From: Clostridiales bacterium
GTDB lineage: Bacteria > Bacillota > Clostridia > Saccharofermentanales > Saccharofermentanaceae
Length of the DNA stretch: 64,000 bases
Direction: 5' to 3'
Assembly (NCBI GenBank): GCA_017561715.1
Contig: JAFZBN010000021.1
Span: 1 to 64,000 of the forward strand
Positions 34,684-43,729 of this stretch are shown one piece after another. The notes beneath the pieces are model-generated. The model did not search any database. It saw only the letters and a list, made by a program, of their open reading frames with translations, and was not told the DNA's origin. The stretch's first letter is position 1; every line of letters begins with the position of its first letter. Both the position numbers and the translations under genes were made by a program.

Positions 34684-37125
34684 TCAGAGTTCGTCCCAAA
34701 GGATCTCGGCGTCATCGGATGTGTATTCCGTTGCTTTCCAGTGTTCCGGCCAAAGAAGACGGTAATCATCTCTGCAATATCTTTCATCCATCAAAACAAT
34801 GAAGCCTTTGTCGTTTTCGTCGCGGATGACGCGCCCCGCGGCCTGAAGGACTTTTTCCCAGCCCGGGAACTTATATGCGAATGAGAAGCCGTCACCAAAC
34901 TTATTTTGATAATACTGGCTCAGAATTTCTCTTTCTTTGCTGATCTGAGGAAGTCCTACGCCTACGATGAAGGCGCCTTTCAGTTTATCTCCGACAAGAT
35001 CGATGCCTTCGCCGAAATGTCCGCCCATGACGGCAAAACCGAGAAGCGTTTTATCTCCATGGCGGTTGAAACGGTCGAGATAACGCTTTTTGTCCTCTGG
35101 ATTCATTCCCGGATTCTGGATCATGAGTTCAATGTCAGGATCCTTCTGCGTGGCTTTAAAGATCTTGGTGTAGACCATCTCCATGTATTTAAACGACGGG
35201 AAGAAGACCATGAAGTTCTCTTTATGGCCGTTTACGATGCGAAGGATGGTATTTGCGACTTTCTCTGCGGAGAAGTTTCTTTCCTGATAAGTCGTCTGAA
35301 TGTCATTGATGATCACGACCTGAAGGTTCTCGGGCGGAAAAGGACTCGGGAGCTGCAGCATCTTCGAAAACGACGTTTCTTTGCCGACGATCATGCTCTG
35401 GTAGTACAGTGCCGGTGACATGGTCGCCGAGAAGAAGACGGCATTGTGATTATCCGCCAGGATCGAAGCAAGCTTATCGGAAGCGTCCAGACAGTCTAAT
35501 GTGATCGAGATGTCGTACTGACCGTTCTCGCAGACACCGGAACGCGTGACCTCGATGATGTAGGCATTATCGAAGTAAAGCTCGAGGATGGTCAGGAAGA
35601 ATCTTGCCTCAAAATAGAACTCGGTAAGGATCCTTCGCTTCTCGCGATCTTCGAGATCCGCAAGGATATTGGCGATATGAAAGCACAGCGCCCAAAGAAG
35701 CTGGTAGAGATTCTTCGGCACGATTCTTGTTGCTCTGAAATCTTCTCCGATGACGATATCGTTTTCTTTGATCGTCGGCTCGACCATATTGATCCCTGCC
35801 GAGTCTTTTTCAAAAGCATAATCCAGAAGAGTGAAATAGTCAGCGATCTGATGGCTGTATTTTTCTGTTTTCGGAGAGATCGTCGTTAGAAGTGGAAGCG
35901 CTGTCAGAAGCGTGCTTCTGGAAAGAACGGCGCTGAACATATCCCTGGATCTTGAGATCATGTTATGTGCCTCGTCGATCAGGATCGTATGACAGAATTC
36001 GTTTACGGCAAAGTACCTCTGCAGACGGATCCTCGGATGGAAGATGTGGTTATAGTCGCAGATGATGACGTCACACATATTCGAAGCGTCGAGCTGAAGT
36101 TCATGCGCACAGATCCTGTGTTTCTGGGCGATGCGCCGGATGTCCTCCGGATAGATCGCGTCAAGCGCGTGAACGTCTTCCAGAGCGGCATTGAGTCTGG
36201 AATAGTATCCGTCGGCAAAAGCACAGAAACGGCTGTCGCAGAATTCTTCCTTTGCCGTACACATCTGTTCCTTTGGGGCAAGCTGGATCGATTTGATGAC
36301 AAGGCCCTGATTTCTCATGTCATTGAGTGCCTTATCCGCGACTTCTCTTGTAGCCAGCTTGGCCGTGGCGTAGAATATCTTTCCGCCTTCGGCATTCGGG
36401 AGCCATTTAATGGCAGGGTAGAGGGTACTGATCGTTTTTCCGATTCCCGTCGGAGCCTCTGCGATCAGAGTCTCTTTGTGCTTAAGTGAGGAAAGCACCG
36501 CTTTCATGAAGTCTTTCTGTCCGTTTCTGACAACGGAATACGGGAACTTCATAGTGGCAATGGATTCGTTTCGCGCATTCTCGTAATTGGCGATCCTGGT
36601 GGCTTCCTGGAGATACAGAGCTACAGTATCTTCAAAGAAGTCCGCTGCTTCTTCTCTTGAGAAGACACGGCTCTTTTCAAGGAACTGATAATTCAGGAAA
36701 GACACATAGCGAAGCGTGATCGTGAGATCTTCGACTTCCGCGTGAGAAAGATAATACAGATACGCGTAGATCTTCACCTGAGCTTCATGTGTGGGAAGGA
36801 TCAGGGATTCGACCTTTTCGACGACACGGTTATGCGTCTTGATCTCGATGATGTTGACGTTCCCGTTTTCTTCTTCGATGATGCAGTCGGCACGACCGGA
36901 GATCTGTATGGTAAAAAGCTCATATTCTCTGGTAGTTCCGAGAGAATACTCAGAAGTTACGCCGTCTTCACCGTATTCTTTTTTAATGTCCTTGAATACT
37001 CTCTGATGCATCCTGGTTCCGTCTAATCCGGACACGCCGCCATAACCGGCACCGAGAAGAGAGCCGGAACGATAAATGCGCTCGCAGAGCGCGCGAACAG
37101 AGATCTTGTGAAGTGCTTTTTCCAT
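34684..37125 (-). CDS. PD-(D/E)XK nuclease and XPD/DinG-type helicase fusion
   Basis: 813 residues (start ATG at 37125). N-terminal region (about 60-125) contains GRADCIIEEENGN followed by IIEIKTH, a PD-(D/E)XK (Cas4/RecB-like) nuclease core. It is followed by an SF2 Rad3/XPD helicase: motif I EAPTGIGKT, a four-Cys iron-sulfur cluster region (MCTAKEEFCDSRFC.. and further Cys), DEAHNM, GGHFGEGIDL and QAAGRVIRDENDKG (motif VI). Likely acts on DNA with 5' ends in repair. An extended -10 (TGA-TATAAT, 37138-37133 on the minus strand) lies so close that transcripts would start at or next to this ATG, so it may be leaderless. An upstream ATG at 37134 would fall inside the -10. Confidence 0.88.
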   Translation of the reverse strand: MEKALHKISVRALCERIYRSGSLLGAGYGGVSGLDGTRMHQRVFKDIKKEYGEDGVTSEYSLGTTREYELFTIQISGRADCIIEEENGNVNIIEIKTHNRVVEKVESLILPTHEAQVKIYAYLYYLSHAEVEDLTITLRYVSFLNYQFLEKSRVFSREEAADFFEDTVALYLQEATRIANYENARNESIATMKFPYSVVRNGQKDFMKAVLSSLKHKETLIAEAPTGIGKTISTLYPAIKWLPNAEGGKIFYATAKLATREVADKALNDMRNQGLVIKSIQLAPKEQMCTAKEEFCDSRFCAFADGYYSRLNAALEDVHALDAIYPEDIRRIAQKHRICAHELQLDASNMCDVIICDYNHIFHPRIRLQRYFAVNEFCHTILIDEAHNMISRSRDMFSAVLSRSTLLTALPLLTTISPKTEKYSHQIADYFTLLDYAFEKDSAGINMVEPTIKENDIVIGEDFRATRIVPKNLYQLLWALCFHIANILADLEDREKRRILTEFYFEARFFLTILELYFDNAYIIEVTRSGVCENGQYDISITLDCLDASDKLASILADNHNAVFFSATMSPALYYQSMIVGKETSFSKMLQLPSPFPPENLQVVIINDIQTTYQERNFSAEKVANTILRIVNGHKENFMVFFPSFKYMEMVYTKIFKATQKDPDIELMIQNPGMNPEDKKRYLDRFNRHGDKTLLGFAVMGGHFGEGIDLVGDKLKGAFIVGVGLPQISKEREILSQYYQNKFGDGFSFAYKFPGWEKVLQAAGRVIRDENDKGFIVLMDERYCRDDYRLLWPEHWKATEYTSDDAEILWDEL

Positions 37126-37206
37126 ATAAATCATTATATCAAATGCGGTTATTACAGGTGATAAGAAGAAAATGCAATTTCGTTCAGAGATTACTGCAAA
37201 TTTGCG

Positions 37207-37235
37207 TTGTGCACGTCAGATAATAGTGCTATACT
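37207..37235 (+). promoter_or_regulatory. Predicted promoter of ddh
   Basis: TTGTGC (37207-37212) and TATACT (37230-37235), spacer 17. It lies 50 bases before the ddh start codon. Confidence 0.55.
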
Positions 37236-37284
37236 TCACTTTGTTATATAAATATATGAAATACTAAAAGGAGAAAGTTGCAAA

Positions 37285-38271
37285 ATGGCGATTCGAATTG
37301 GTATTTATGGTTATGGTAATCTCGGTAGAGGAGTAGAATCCAGCATCCGTCAGAATCCGGATATGGAACTCGTGGCTGTTTTCACACGTCGTGATCCCTC
37401 TGCATTGAAAATTCAGACTGAATCCGCTAAGGTCATGTCCGTTAATGATGTCGCTTCCATGAAGGACAGCATCGATGTTATGATCCTCTGCGGCGGTTCC
37501 GCTACAGATCTTCCGGAACAGACACCGAAGCTCGCTTCCATGTTCAACGTAGTAGACAGCTTCGATACACACGCAAACATCCCGCAGCACTTTGCTGAGG
37601 TTGACGCAGCGGCTAAGGCTGCCGGTACAGTCGGTGCGATCTCTGTAGGTTGGGATCCGGGTATGTTCTCTCTGGCAAGAATCTATTCACAGAGCATCCT
37701 GCCGGAAGGTGAGAGCTACACATTCTGGGGTAAGGGCGTAAGCCAGGGCCACTCCGACGCGATCCGTCGTGTTAAGGGAGTAAAGAACGGCAAGCAGTAC
37801 ACGATCCCGGTAGAGAGCGCTCTTGAAGCAGTTCGCTCCGGTTCTCAGCCGACTTTGACAACACGCGAAAAGCACACTCGTGAGTGCTTCGTTGTTCCTG
37901 AAGAGGGTGCTGATCTTAAGCAGATCGAGAACGATATCAAGACCATGCCGAACTATTTCTCCGATTACGATACAACCGTTCACTTCATCACAGAAGAAGA
38001 ACTCCAGAAGAACCACAGCGGTATTCCGCACGGCGGTTTCTGCTTCAGAAGCGGCGTTTCCGGCTTTAATAAAGAGAACAAGCATGTGATCGAGTACAGC
38101 CTGAAGCTTGATTCCAACCCGGAATTCACGGCAGGCGTTCTCACAGCATACGCTCGCGCGATCGCTCGTCTCTCTAAGGAAGGCGTTACAGGCTGCAAGA
38201 CAGTTCTCGACATCGCTCCGTCTTATCTCAGCCCGCTTTCCGGTGAAGAACTGAGAAAAGAACTCGTTTGA
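37285..38271 (+). CDS. ddh: meso-Diaminopimelate dehydrogenase
   Basis: 328 residues. NADPH-dependent reductive amination of tetrahydrodipicolinate straight to meso-DAP, the one-step branch to peptidoglycan precursor and lysine. Rossmann motif GIYGYGNLGRGVE (about 6-18), CGGSATDLP, the VDSFDTHANIP region (about 92-102) and SVGWDPGMFSLAR (about 121-133) are hallmarks of Ddh. AAAGGAG before ATG. The upstream aspartate branch enzyme Asd is encoded at 59687 in the same window. Confidence 0.94.
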   Translation: MAIRIGIYGYGNLGRGVESSIRQNPDMELVAVFTRRDPSALKIQTESAKVMSVNDVASMKDSIDVMILCGGSATDLPEQTPKLASMFNVVDSFDTHANIPQHFAEVDAAAKAAGTVGAISVGWDPGMFSLARIYSQSILPEGESYTFWGKGVSQGHSDAIRRVKGVKNGKQYTIPVESALEAVRSGSQPTLTTREKHTRECFVVPEEGADLKQIENDIKTMPNYFSDYDTTVHFITEEELQKNHSGIPHGGFCFRSGVSGFNKENKHVIEYSLKLDSNPEFTAGVLTAYARAIARLSKEGVTGCKTVLDIAPSYLSPLSGEELRKELV

Positions 38272-38290
38272 TCGAGAAATCAATTTAGTC

Positions 38291-38360
38291 AAGAAAAGAA
38301 GCTTTCTTGTGCTGGTCCACGGGCTTTGCCCTGCGGAGGCGCATCGAAAGCTTTTTTCTT
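38291..38360 (+). terminator. Long hairpin terminator after ddh
   Basis: AAGAAAAGAAGCTTTC (38291-38306) pairs with GAAAGCTTTTTTCTT (38346-38360), enclosing a GGGC-TTT-GCCC hairpin. The T-rich right arm provides the release tract. Confidence 0.65.
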
Positions 38361-38416
38361 GCCTTGATTTCTCTTTTGCGTTTTTTTAAATTATTCGAAT
38401 TCATACGAGATCTTGA

Positions 38417-38453
38417 GGAAAAGAAAAAGATCGGAAACCTTTCGATTTCCGAT
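38417..38453 (-). terminator. Intrinsic terminator of tRNA-Leu (minus strand)
   Basis: On the minus strand AGATCGGAAA / TTTCCGATCT with an 8-base loop, then TTTTTCTTTT, directly after the tRNA CCA end. Confidence 0.85.
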
Positions 38454-38541
38454 CTGGTGCGGATAGCAGGACTTGAACCTGTACGACCTTGCGATCACTA
38501 GCACCTGAAGCTAGCGCGTCTGCCAATTCCGCCATATCCGC
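38454..38541 (-). tRNA. tRNA-Leu (anticodon CAG)
   Basis: Minus strand. Acceptor GCGGATA/TATCCGC, D-arm GGCGGAATTGGCAGACGC, anticodon stem CTAGC-TTCAGGT-GCTAG with CAG, a long variable arm (class II), T-arm GGTTCAAGTCC, discriminator A and encoded CCA. Reads CUG. Between ddh and the 72-residue protein; the rest of 38272-38683 holds only its promoter, terminators and the next gene's leader. Confidence 0.95.
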
Positions 38542-38553
38542 GAGCGCTTTAAT

Positions 38554-38582
38554 ATAATAATATAACGAACCTTAAAATGCAA
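38554..38582 (-). promoter_or_regulatory. Predicted promoter of tRNA-Leu (CAG)
   Basis: Minus strand TTGCAT (38582-38577) and TATTAT (38559-38554), spacer 17, about 13 bases upstream of the tRNA 5' end. Confidence 0.6.
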
Positions 38583-38683
38583 GGTTATTTTTCCAATTAT
38601 TGAAAGAATAGAATTTGCCTTTTTTATGAGCCTGATTTGAAAATGTGATAAAATGAAATCAGCTTATCTTGGAGGTGAAATAC

Positions 38684-38902
38684 ATGGATATTAAAGCTAA
38701 AGTTGATGAAGTCGTAAAGAAAGTTCAGAGCGATCCGTCTGTTGCCAAGAATTTCGAAAAAGAGCCTGTTAAGACGGTAGAAGGCATTATCGGAGTTGAT
38801 CTTCCGGATGATGTTATCAATAACGTAGTTGATGGCGTTAAGGCTAAGATCTCCGTGGATAAAGCCGGCGGATTCGTAGATAAGATCAAGAATCTCTTCT
38901 GA
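38684..38902 (+). CDS. Conserved-looking 72-residue small protein
   Basis: 72 residues, no signal or membrane segment. Two helical stretches rich in Lys/Val/Asp flank a central DPSVAKNFEKEPVKTVEGIIG and LPDD turn; the protein ends in KNLF. The DP..V..F..EP..TVE...G..LPDD pattern is reminiscent of nitrile-hydratase-type (NHLP) leader-like small proteins of Clostridia, but no Gly-Gly cleavage site and no modification or export genes are adjacent. GGAGGTGAA at 38671-38679 sets the ATG; an extended -10 (TGA-TAAAAT, 38649-38654) precedes it; a hairpin follows. Single-gene transcript; function unknown. Confidence 0.65.
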   Translation: MDIKAKVDEVVKKVQSDPSVAKNFEKEPVKTVEGIIGVDLPDDVINNVVDGVKAKISVDKAGGFVDKIKNLF

Positions 38903-38933
38903 TCCTTCGAATCAAAACTTGATCAGTATTTGA

Positions 38934-38960
38934 AAAGGGCGGTCATATTGACCGCCCTTT
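38934..38960. terminator. Probable bidirectional terminator hairpin
   Basis: AAAGGGCGGTCA / TGACCGCCCTTT perfect 12-pair stem with a 3-base loop between two convergent genes (38684 and the esterase-GH43 gene). T-tracts are short on both sides, so efficiency is uncertain. Confidence 0.65.
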
Positions 38961-38999
38961 CCTGATGAGGATGAGGTAGAAAAAAATTGTAATTATGCG

Positions 39000-41975
39000 T
39001 TAGTGTGTAAATGCAAAGGACTTAAGCTGAACATCGCCGCCTCCTTTGTAGGTGAGGAAGAGTGATGCTTTCGGATCCGTAAGAGGAGAAGAGAAGGAAG
39101 CTTCATACTTCTCCCATACAGTCATGAAACGAACCGGGATCTCGGCAAGAACAGATCCGTCAATGGATGTTCTTACTTCAAATGTACCGTTTCCGTATCC
39201 TCTGACATGGAGGATGAGTCCTTTTGCATCCTTCACGTCGAAGTATTTAAATCCGATCGTTGTACCTTCGTTGATCGATGAGATGTATGCAGTCTCATGA
39301 TCACCGTCACGGCCATCCTGGATCACTCGGGCGACCTTATGCTTGCCGACATACGGATCTTCTTCCTTTTTTTCGGAGAAGATGTTGCAGGCGATATAAG
39401 ACGGATATTCGCAAGTATCCTTCAGAGGACCGCCGTTTAAACCGCAGGAAGTCATTTCGACCTGCTTGATGCTGCCGTCCTCGGCAAACTCGATCTTTTC
39501 GGCACAGCCCTGACGTGAATACCATGTGTTGTTCGTATGTCTGTGATAGAAGATGTACCACTCGCCATTGATCTCAACGATGCTTCCGTGATTGTTCGCG
39601 CCGTAAGCGGTCGGCTTATCGGAAGGCTTATATGAGTCGATTCCGAGATCGCAGTTGCTGACGATGACTCCGCCGTACTTAAATGGTCCTTCCGGATCCT
39701 TTGATGTTGCGTAGCAGAGCTCGTGCATGACCTGAGACGAATAGATGAAGTAATAGATGCCGTTTCTGTAACGGATCGAAGGTGCCTCGAAGAAAGCATG
39801 TCCTTCGTATTCGGTTCCCTTTGAATACATCGTACCCGGAATAATGAATTCCGGTCCTTTCTTGATCGTGAGCATATCCGGACCGATCACGGTGACCATG
39901 GCGCCATGACGAGTAGGATCGGTCTGGCCGCAGAAACCGGTATAAAGATATGTGGTATCTCCGACTGTGATGACACCCGGATCAAACTGCGGTTCGTTTC
40001 CTTCTTTAAGACCGAGAAGCGTGCCGTCTTCGTAATGCACGTGACCATAGAACTTGAACGGTCCCTGAGGCTTATCGCTCTTAGCGACTGCTACGACGCT
40101 CTGGTTATCAAGAACATAGAAGAGGTAGTACTGTCCGTCAGTGCCGACAGTAATATCCGGCGCGTAAAGACAGCCCTTATTCTCCTGGTTATCCGGATCA
40201 TCTGTACGCTTAAAAGAAACGCCCTCGTATTTCCAGTTGCCGAGATCATTTACGGGTGCTGACCAGGATACATAGTCACCCGGGCAGAAGAACGAGCAGT
40301 TAAAGTAGTCGTGTGATCCGTAGATGTAAAGACGATCACCGAATACATACGGCTCGCCATCCGGAATATACTCCCAGGAAGGAAGATACGGGTTGAACGC
40401 CTGTTTCTTGGAAGGAGCGGCAAGAGCAGCGATGCTGGCGCTTTTCGCTTCGGATACAGTGATGGTTCCAAGTGTCTTATCAGTAAGCCAGTCGATAAAG
40501 AACTGGATGAATTCAGAATCCTGAACTTTCGGGACACAGCCTTCCGGTGTGAAGTGCATCTCGTTTCTGTCTGAATCGGAATACGCAAGCCAGTTCGGCA
40601 TAGCCTCGCCCGTGATATCTTCGCCGTTCGGATTTCCGCTCTTTACGAAGTTCGTAATGTAATTGGTCATTCTTCTCGCGATGTCGTAATGACGTCCGAC
40701 AAACGGTCTCCAGCAAGCGGCCAGAGTCTCGAAGAAGAACCAGAGATCAACAGAATGGAATGTTCCCGGATCATCTTCACCCGGAATATCTACTTCAAAG
40801 CTGTAGTAGAAGCATGGTGCTTTTGTCTTATCCAGAGCCGCCTTAACGGAACATTCGATACCGCGAAGACCTGCGTACTTGTTTCCGTCTTCTACGATAC
40901 GACTTTCCGGGAAGGAAAGGAACTGAGCAGCGCGATCTCCAAAGATATCATTTGCCTGCTGTACGAAGCTTTCCTCGTTATCTGCGTAGATAAAGCTCTT
41001 GAATTCATCGAATGTATTACCGGCGATGAGCGGCACATTTGCCTGCTTTCCCTGAAGCATCAGCTTGAAAGGCTCATCCTTAAGGAATACATGATCGATA
41101 CAAGGTGTGAAGAAGAACATTTCTTTTTCACGGAATTCCGCATATTTGGAACGGATCGTAAAGGCGTCGATCTTTCTTGCTTCTTCGATCGTTTTCACGC
41201 CGAGAGATTCAAGGAACTTTTCACCCATCTTGGATGTTTCTTCGATTGGCTTTGGAGAAATTACCTGGTCCTTGATGTACGGGCTTTCGATGATTCCCGA
41301 GTAGATGATGGCCTTCTGGTAAAGACCGATACTGGATTCAGAAGTAAGGTGGGTGAGAACTGATCCGCCACCCGCGGACTGGCCCGCGATCGTGATGTTC
41401 TTCGGGTCACCACCGAAGTTCTTGATATTCTTTACGACCCACTTGATACCTGCCTGCTGGTCGAGATTACCGAAGTTTGCAGGAGCATCCGGAGATTCTT
41501 TTATCAGATCCGGGTGAGAAAGGAAGCCGAGCGCGCCAAGACGATAGTTAACACTTACGACGATGATGCCTCTTTTTGCCATATTCTCGCCGTTGAATTC
41601 CATCTCGCGAGGATAACCCCACTGGAATCCGCCACCGAAGAACCATACAAATACCGGAAGATTATCGTTTTCACTGTTTGCAGGTGTCCAAACGTTGAGA
41701 TAGAGGCAGTCTTCGTCGATCTCGATGTCTTTATCGACATGCCACTCACGACAGTAGATTTCTGTTCCGACACCCGGCTGATCCTGAACAGAGATCGGCA
41801 TGAACTTACTGCATTCACGCACACCTTCCCAGGATTCGCAAGGCTGAGGAGCTCTCCAGCGGTTTTCACCAACCGGCGGAGCAGCAAACGGAATTCCCTT
41901 AAATACGGATATACGAGTATTATTTCCCTGAAAACCTTTTACTAAACCATTTTCAGTTTGGACCAATTTGAGCAT
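39000..41975 (-). CDS. Carboxylesterase type B - GH43 - CBM6-like fusion enzyme
   Basis: 991 residues, no signal peptide, so probably cytoplasmic. Residues about 1-505: type B carboxylesterase with nucleophile Ser200 in GQSAGG, probable acid Glu324 (FDEF) and His407. Residues about 525-835: GH43 five-bladed propeller beginning NPYLPSWEYIPDGEPYVF, with likely catalytic Asp539, Asp607 (YAPDIT) and Glu730 (FFEAPS). Residues about 870-991: CBM6-like beta-sandwich ending KSFAFTH. GH43 enzymes are beta-xylosidases or alpha-arabinofuranosidases; the esterase would remove acyl groups. ATG 41975 follows TGGAGGAAATA; an upstream in-frame codon at 42017 lacks a site. Divergent from the GH51 gene across a 239-base regulatory gap. 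Confidence 0.88.
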   Translation of the reverse strand: MLKLVQTENGLVKGFQGNNTRISVFKGIPFAAPPVGENRWRAPQPCESWEGVRECSKFMPISVQDQPGVGTEIYCREWHVDKDIEIDEDCLYLNVWTPANSENDNLPVFVWFFGGGFQWGYPREMEFNGENMAKRGIIVVSVNYRLGALGFLSHPDLIKESPDAPANFGNLDQQAGIKWVVKNIKNFGGDPKNITIAGQSAGGGSVLTHLTSESSIGLYQKAIIYSGIIESPYIKDQVISPKPIEETSKMGEKFLESLGVKTIEEARKIDAFTIRSKYAEFREKEMFFFTPCIDHVFLKDEPFKLMLQGKQANVPLIAGNTFDEFKSFIYADNEESFVQQANDIFGDRAAQFLSFPESRIVEDGNKYAGLRGIECSVKAALDKTKAPCFYYSFEVDIPGEDDPGTFHSVDLWFFFETLAACWRPFVGRHYDIARRMTNYITNFVKSGNPNGEDITGEAMPNWLAYSDSDRNEMHFTPEGCVPKVQDSEFIQFFIDWLTDKTLGTITVSEAKSASIAALAAPSKKQAFNPYLPSWEYIPDGEPYVFGDRLYIYGSHDYFNCSFFCPGDYVSWSAPVNDLGNWKYEGVSFKRTDDPDNQENKGCLYAPDITVGTDGQYYLFYVLDNQSVVAVAKSDKPQGPFKFYGHVHYEDGTLLGLKEGNEPQFDPGVITVGDTTYLYTGFCGQTDPTRHGAMVTVIGPDMLTIKKGPEFIIPGTMYSKGTEYEGHAFFEAPSIRYRNGIYYFIYSSQVMHELCYATSKDPEGPFKYGGVIVSNCDLGIDSYKPSDKPTAYGANNHGSIVEINGEWYIFYHRHTNNTWYSRQGCAEKIEFAEDGSIKQVEMTSCGLNGGPLKDTCEYPSYIACNIFSEKKEEDPYVGKHKVARVIQDGRDGDHETAYISSINEGTTIGFKYFDVKDAKGLILHVRGYGNGTFEVRTSIDGSVLAEIPVRFMTVWEKYEASFSSPLTDPKASLFLTYKGGGDVQLKSFAFTH

Positions 41976-42214
41976 TATTTCCTCCAGGACGGCTGCATTC
42001 AAAAGATGCGCCAACAATTATATAAATCATCATAAAAAACTTTGTTTTTCACTTCAACATGATAAAGTCTAGGTCTCTCCCCCCAAAACTATATATTTCA
42101 ATACACTCGTGTTGATTTTCTTCTCCTGGTCTTGTAACTTTAATCTATGCAAACAATACCCTGCACATCAAAAAAGTAATATCTGCAAAGGGGCAGGATG
42201 AGTAAGGAGTCAAC

Positions 42215-43729
42215 ATGTTTAAACTGGTTATCGATCCTCAAAAAGAACGTGGACATATCAATCCCGAGCTTCAGGGCCATTTTTCCGAACACCTCGGTCG
42301 CTGTATCTATGGCGGTGTTTTTGTAGGTGAAAATTCTGATATTCCGAATACAAACGGTATGAGAAACGATGTCGTTTCCGCTTTAAAAGAACTGAACATC
42401 CCCGTACTTCGCTGGCCGGGCGGTTGTTTTGCCGATGAATACCATTGGAAGGACGGTATCGGTGAAAAATCCAAGAGAAAGAAAATGATCAATACCAACT
42501 GGGGCGGTGTCGTTGAAGACAACAGTTTTGGTACTCATGAGTACATGGAACTTTGTCGTCAGCTCGGATGTAAGACATATGTGAACGGAAATGTTGGTTC
42601 GGGCACGGTTCAGGAAATGAGCGAATGGGTCGAGTATATGACATTTAACGGCGTTTCCCCGATGGCGGAACTTCGTAAAGAAAACGGACACGCGGAGCCA
42701 TGGACAGTCGATTTCTTCGGAGTCGGTAATGAGAACTGGGGCTGCGGCGGTAATATGGTTCCGGAATACTACGCGAATCTTTTCCGTCAGTATCAGTCTT
42801 ATGTAAAGAATTATGATCCGGAAAAGCCGATCAAAAAGATCGCCTGCGGTCCGAATGCGCAGGATTATGAATGGACGGAAACGGTATTGAATCAGTGCCA
42901 TAAGCTTTCCGGATCCTGGAATAACGCGCATGGTTTCATGGACGGCATTTCTCTTCATTACTACACGCTTCCTTACGATTGGGCTAAGAAGGGTGCCGCG
43001 ACGGGATTTAATGAGAAGGAGTGGTACATGACTCTTTCCAAGACCCTCTTTATGGAAGAACTAGTTACCAAGCATTCCGCGATCATCGATCGTTACGATC
43101 CGGATCACAAGATCGGTCTGATCGTCGATGAATGGGGTACATGGTACGATGTCGAAGAGGGCACGAACCCGGGATTCCTATATCAGCAGAATACGATCCG
43201 TGATGCCCTCGTTGCCGCGATCAACCTGAATATCTTCAACAAGCACTGCGACCGCGTGAAGATGGCGAATATCGCACAGCTTGTCAATGTCCTTCAGGCC
43301 GTGATACTGACAGAAGGCGACCAGATGGTCAAGACACCGACTTACTACGTATTTAATTTGTACAAGCATCACCAGAACGGAACTCTGATCGAAAGTTTTG
43401 TTGATACAAAGACGATCGGTCTTGAGGAAGAATATCAGGTTCCGAATCTTCACGAGTCTGTTTCAAAAGATGAAAACGGCAAGTATCACATCACTCTTGC
43501 CAATCTTTCTGTTTCTGAGGACTACGAGATCTCTGCGGATCTTCTTGATAACAGCATTAAGAGCGCAAAGGCCGAGATCCTTACGGGGAAGATGGATGAC
43601 AAGAATACTTTCGAGGATCCGGACTGTGTGAAGATCAGTGCTTTTGAAGGAGTAAAAACAGAAGGCGACAAGATCACATTTACGATCCCGAAAAACAGTG
43701 TGATGCATATCGAGGTCGAACTCGGATGA
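42215..43729 (+). CDS. abfA: GH51 alpha-L-arabinofuranosidase
   Basis: 504 residues, no signal peptide, intracellular. Releases terminal alpha-L-arabinosyl groups from arabino-oligosaccharides. GH51 marks: HFSEHLGRCIYGGV (about 22-35), LRWPGGCFAD (65-74), GVGNENWG with acid/base Glu173 and IVDEWGTWY with nucleophile Glu306, then a C-terminal beta domain. Start follows AAGGAGTCAAC. It heads a run with a small Cys-rich protein, the FGGY kinase, AraD and the isomerase, so released arabinose enters catabolism directly. Stop overlaps the next ATG (ATGA). Confidence 0.95.
   Translation: MFKLVIDPQKERGHINPELQGHFSEHLGRCIYGGVFVGENSDIPNTNGMRNDVVSALKELNIPVLRWPGGCFADEYHWKDGIGEKSKRKKMINTNWGGVVEDNSFGTHEYMELCRQLGCKTYVNGNVGSGTVQEMSEWVEYMTFNGVSPMAELRKENGHAEPWTVDFFGVGNENWGCGGNMVPEYYANLFRQYQSYVKNYDPEKPIKKIACGPNAQDYEWTETVLNQCHKLSGSWNNAHGFMDGISLHYYTLPYDWAKKGAATGFNEKEWYMTLSKTLFMEELVTKHSAIIDRYDPDHKIGLIVDEWGTWYDVEEGTNPGFLYQQNTIRDALVAAINLNIFNKHCDRVKMANIAQLVNVLQAVILTEGDQMVKTPTYYVFNLYKHHQNGTLIESFVDTKTIGLEEEYQVPNLHESVSKDENGKYHITLANLSVSEDYEISADLLDNSIKSAKAEILTGKMDDKNTFEDPDCVKISAFEGVKTEGDKITFTIPKNSVMHIEVELG

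Noticed and set aside
38307-38501. Open frame between ddh and tRNA-Leu
   Set aside because: Covers the ddh terminator and ends inside the tRNA; no ribosome site.
42043-42049. GTTTTTC in the divergent esterase-GH43/GH51 gap as a further regulator half-site
   Set aside because: Only seven bases match the 51427/51449 repeat and no second copy at 22 bp was found; chance match in an AT-rich gap.
41976-42214. Catabolite-repression site in the divergent promoter region
   Set aside because: No convincing cre-like palindrome was seen by eye; AT-rich with possible -10 boxes only.
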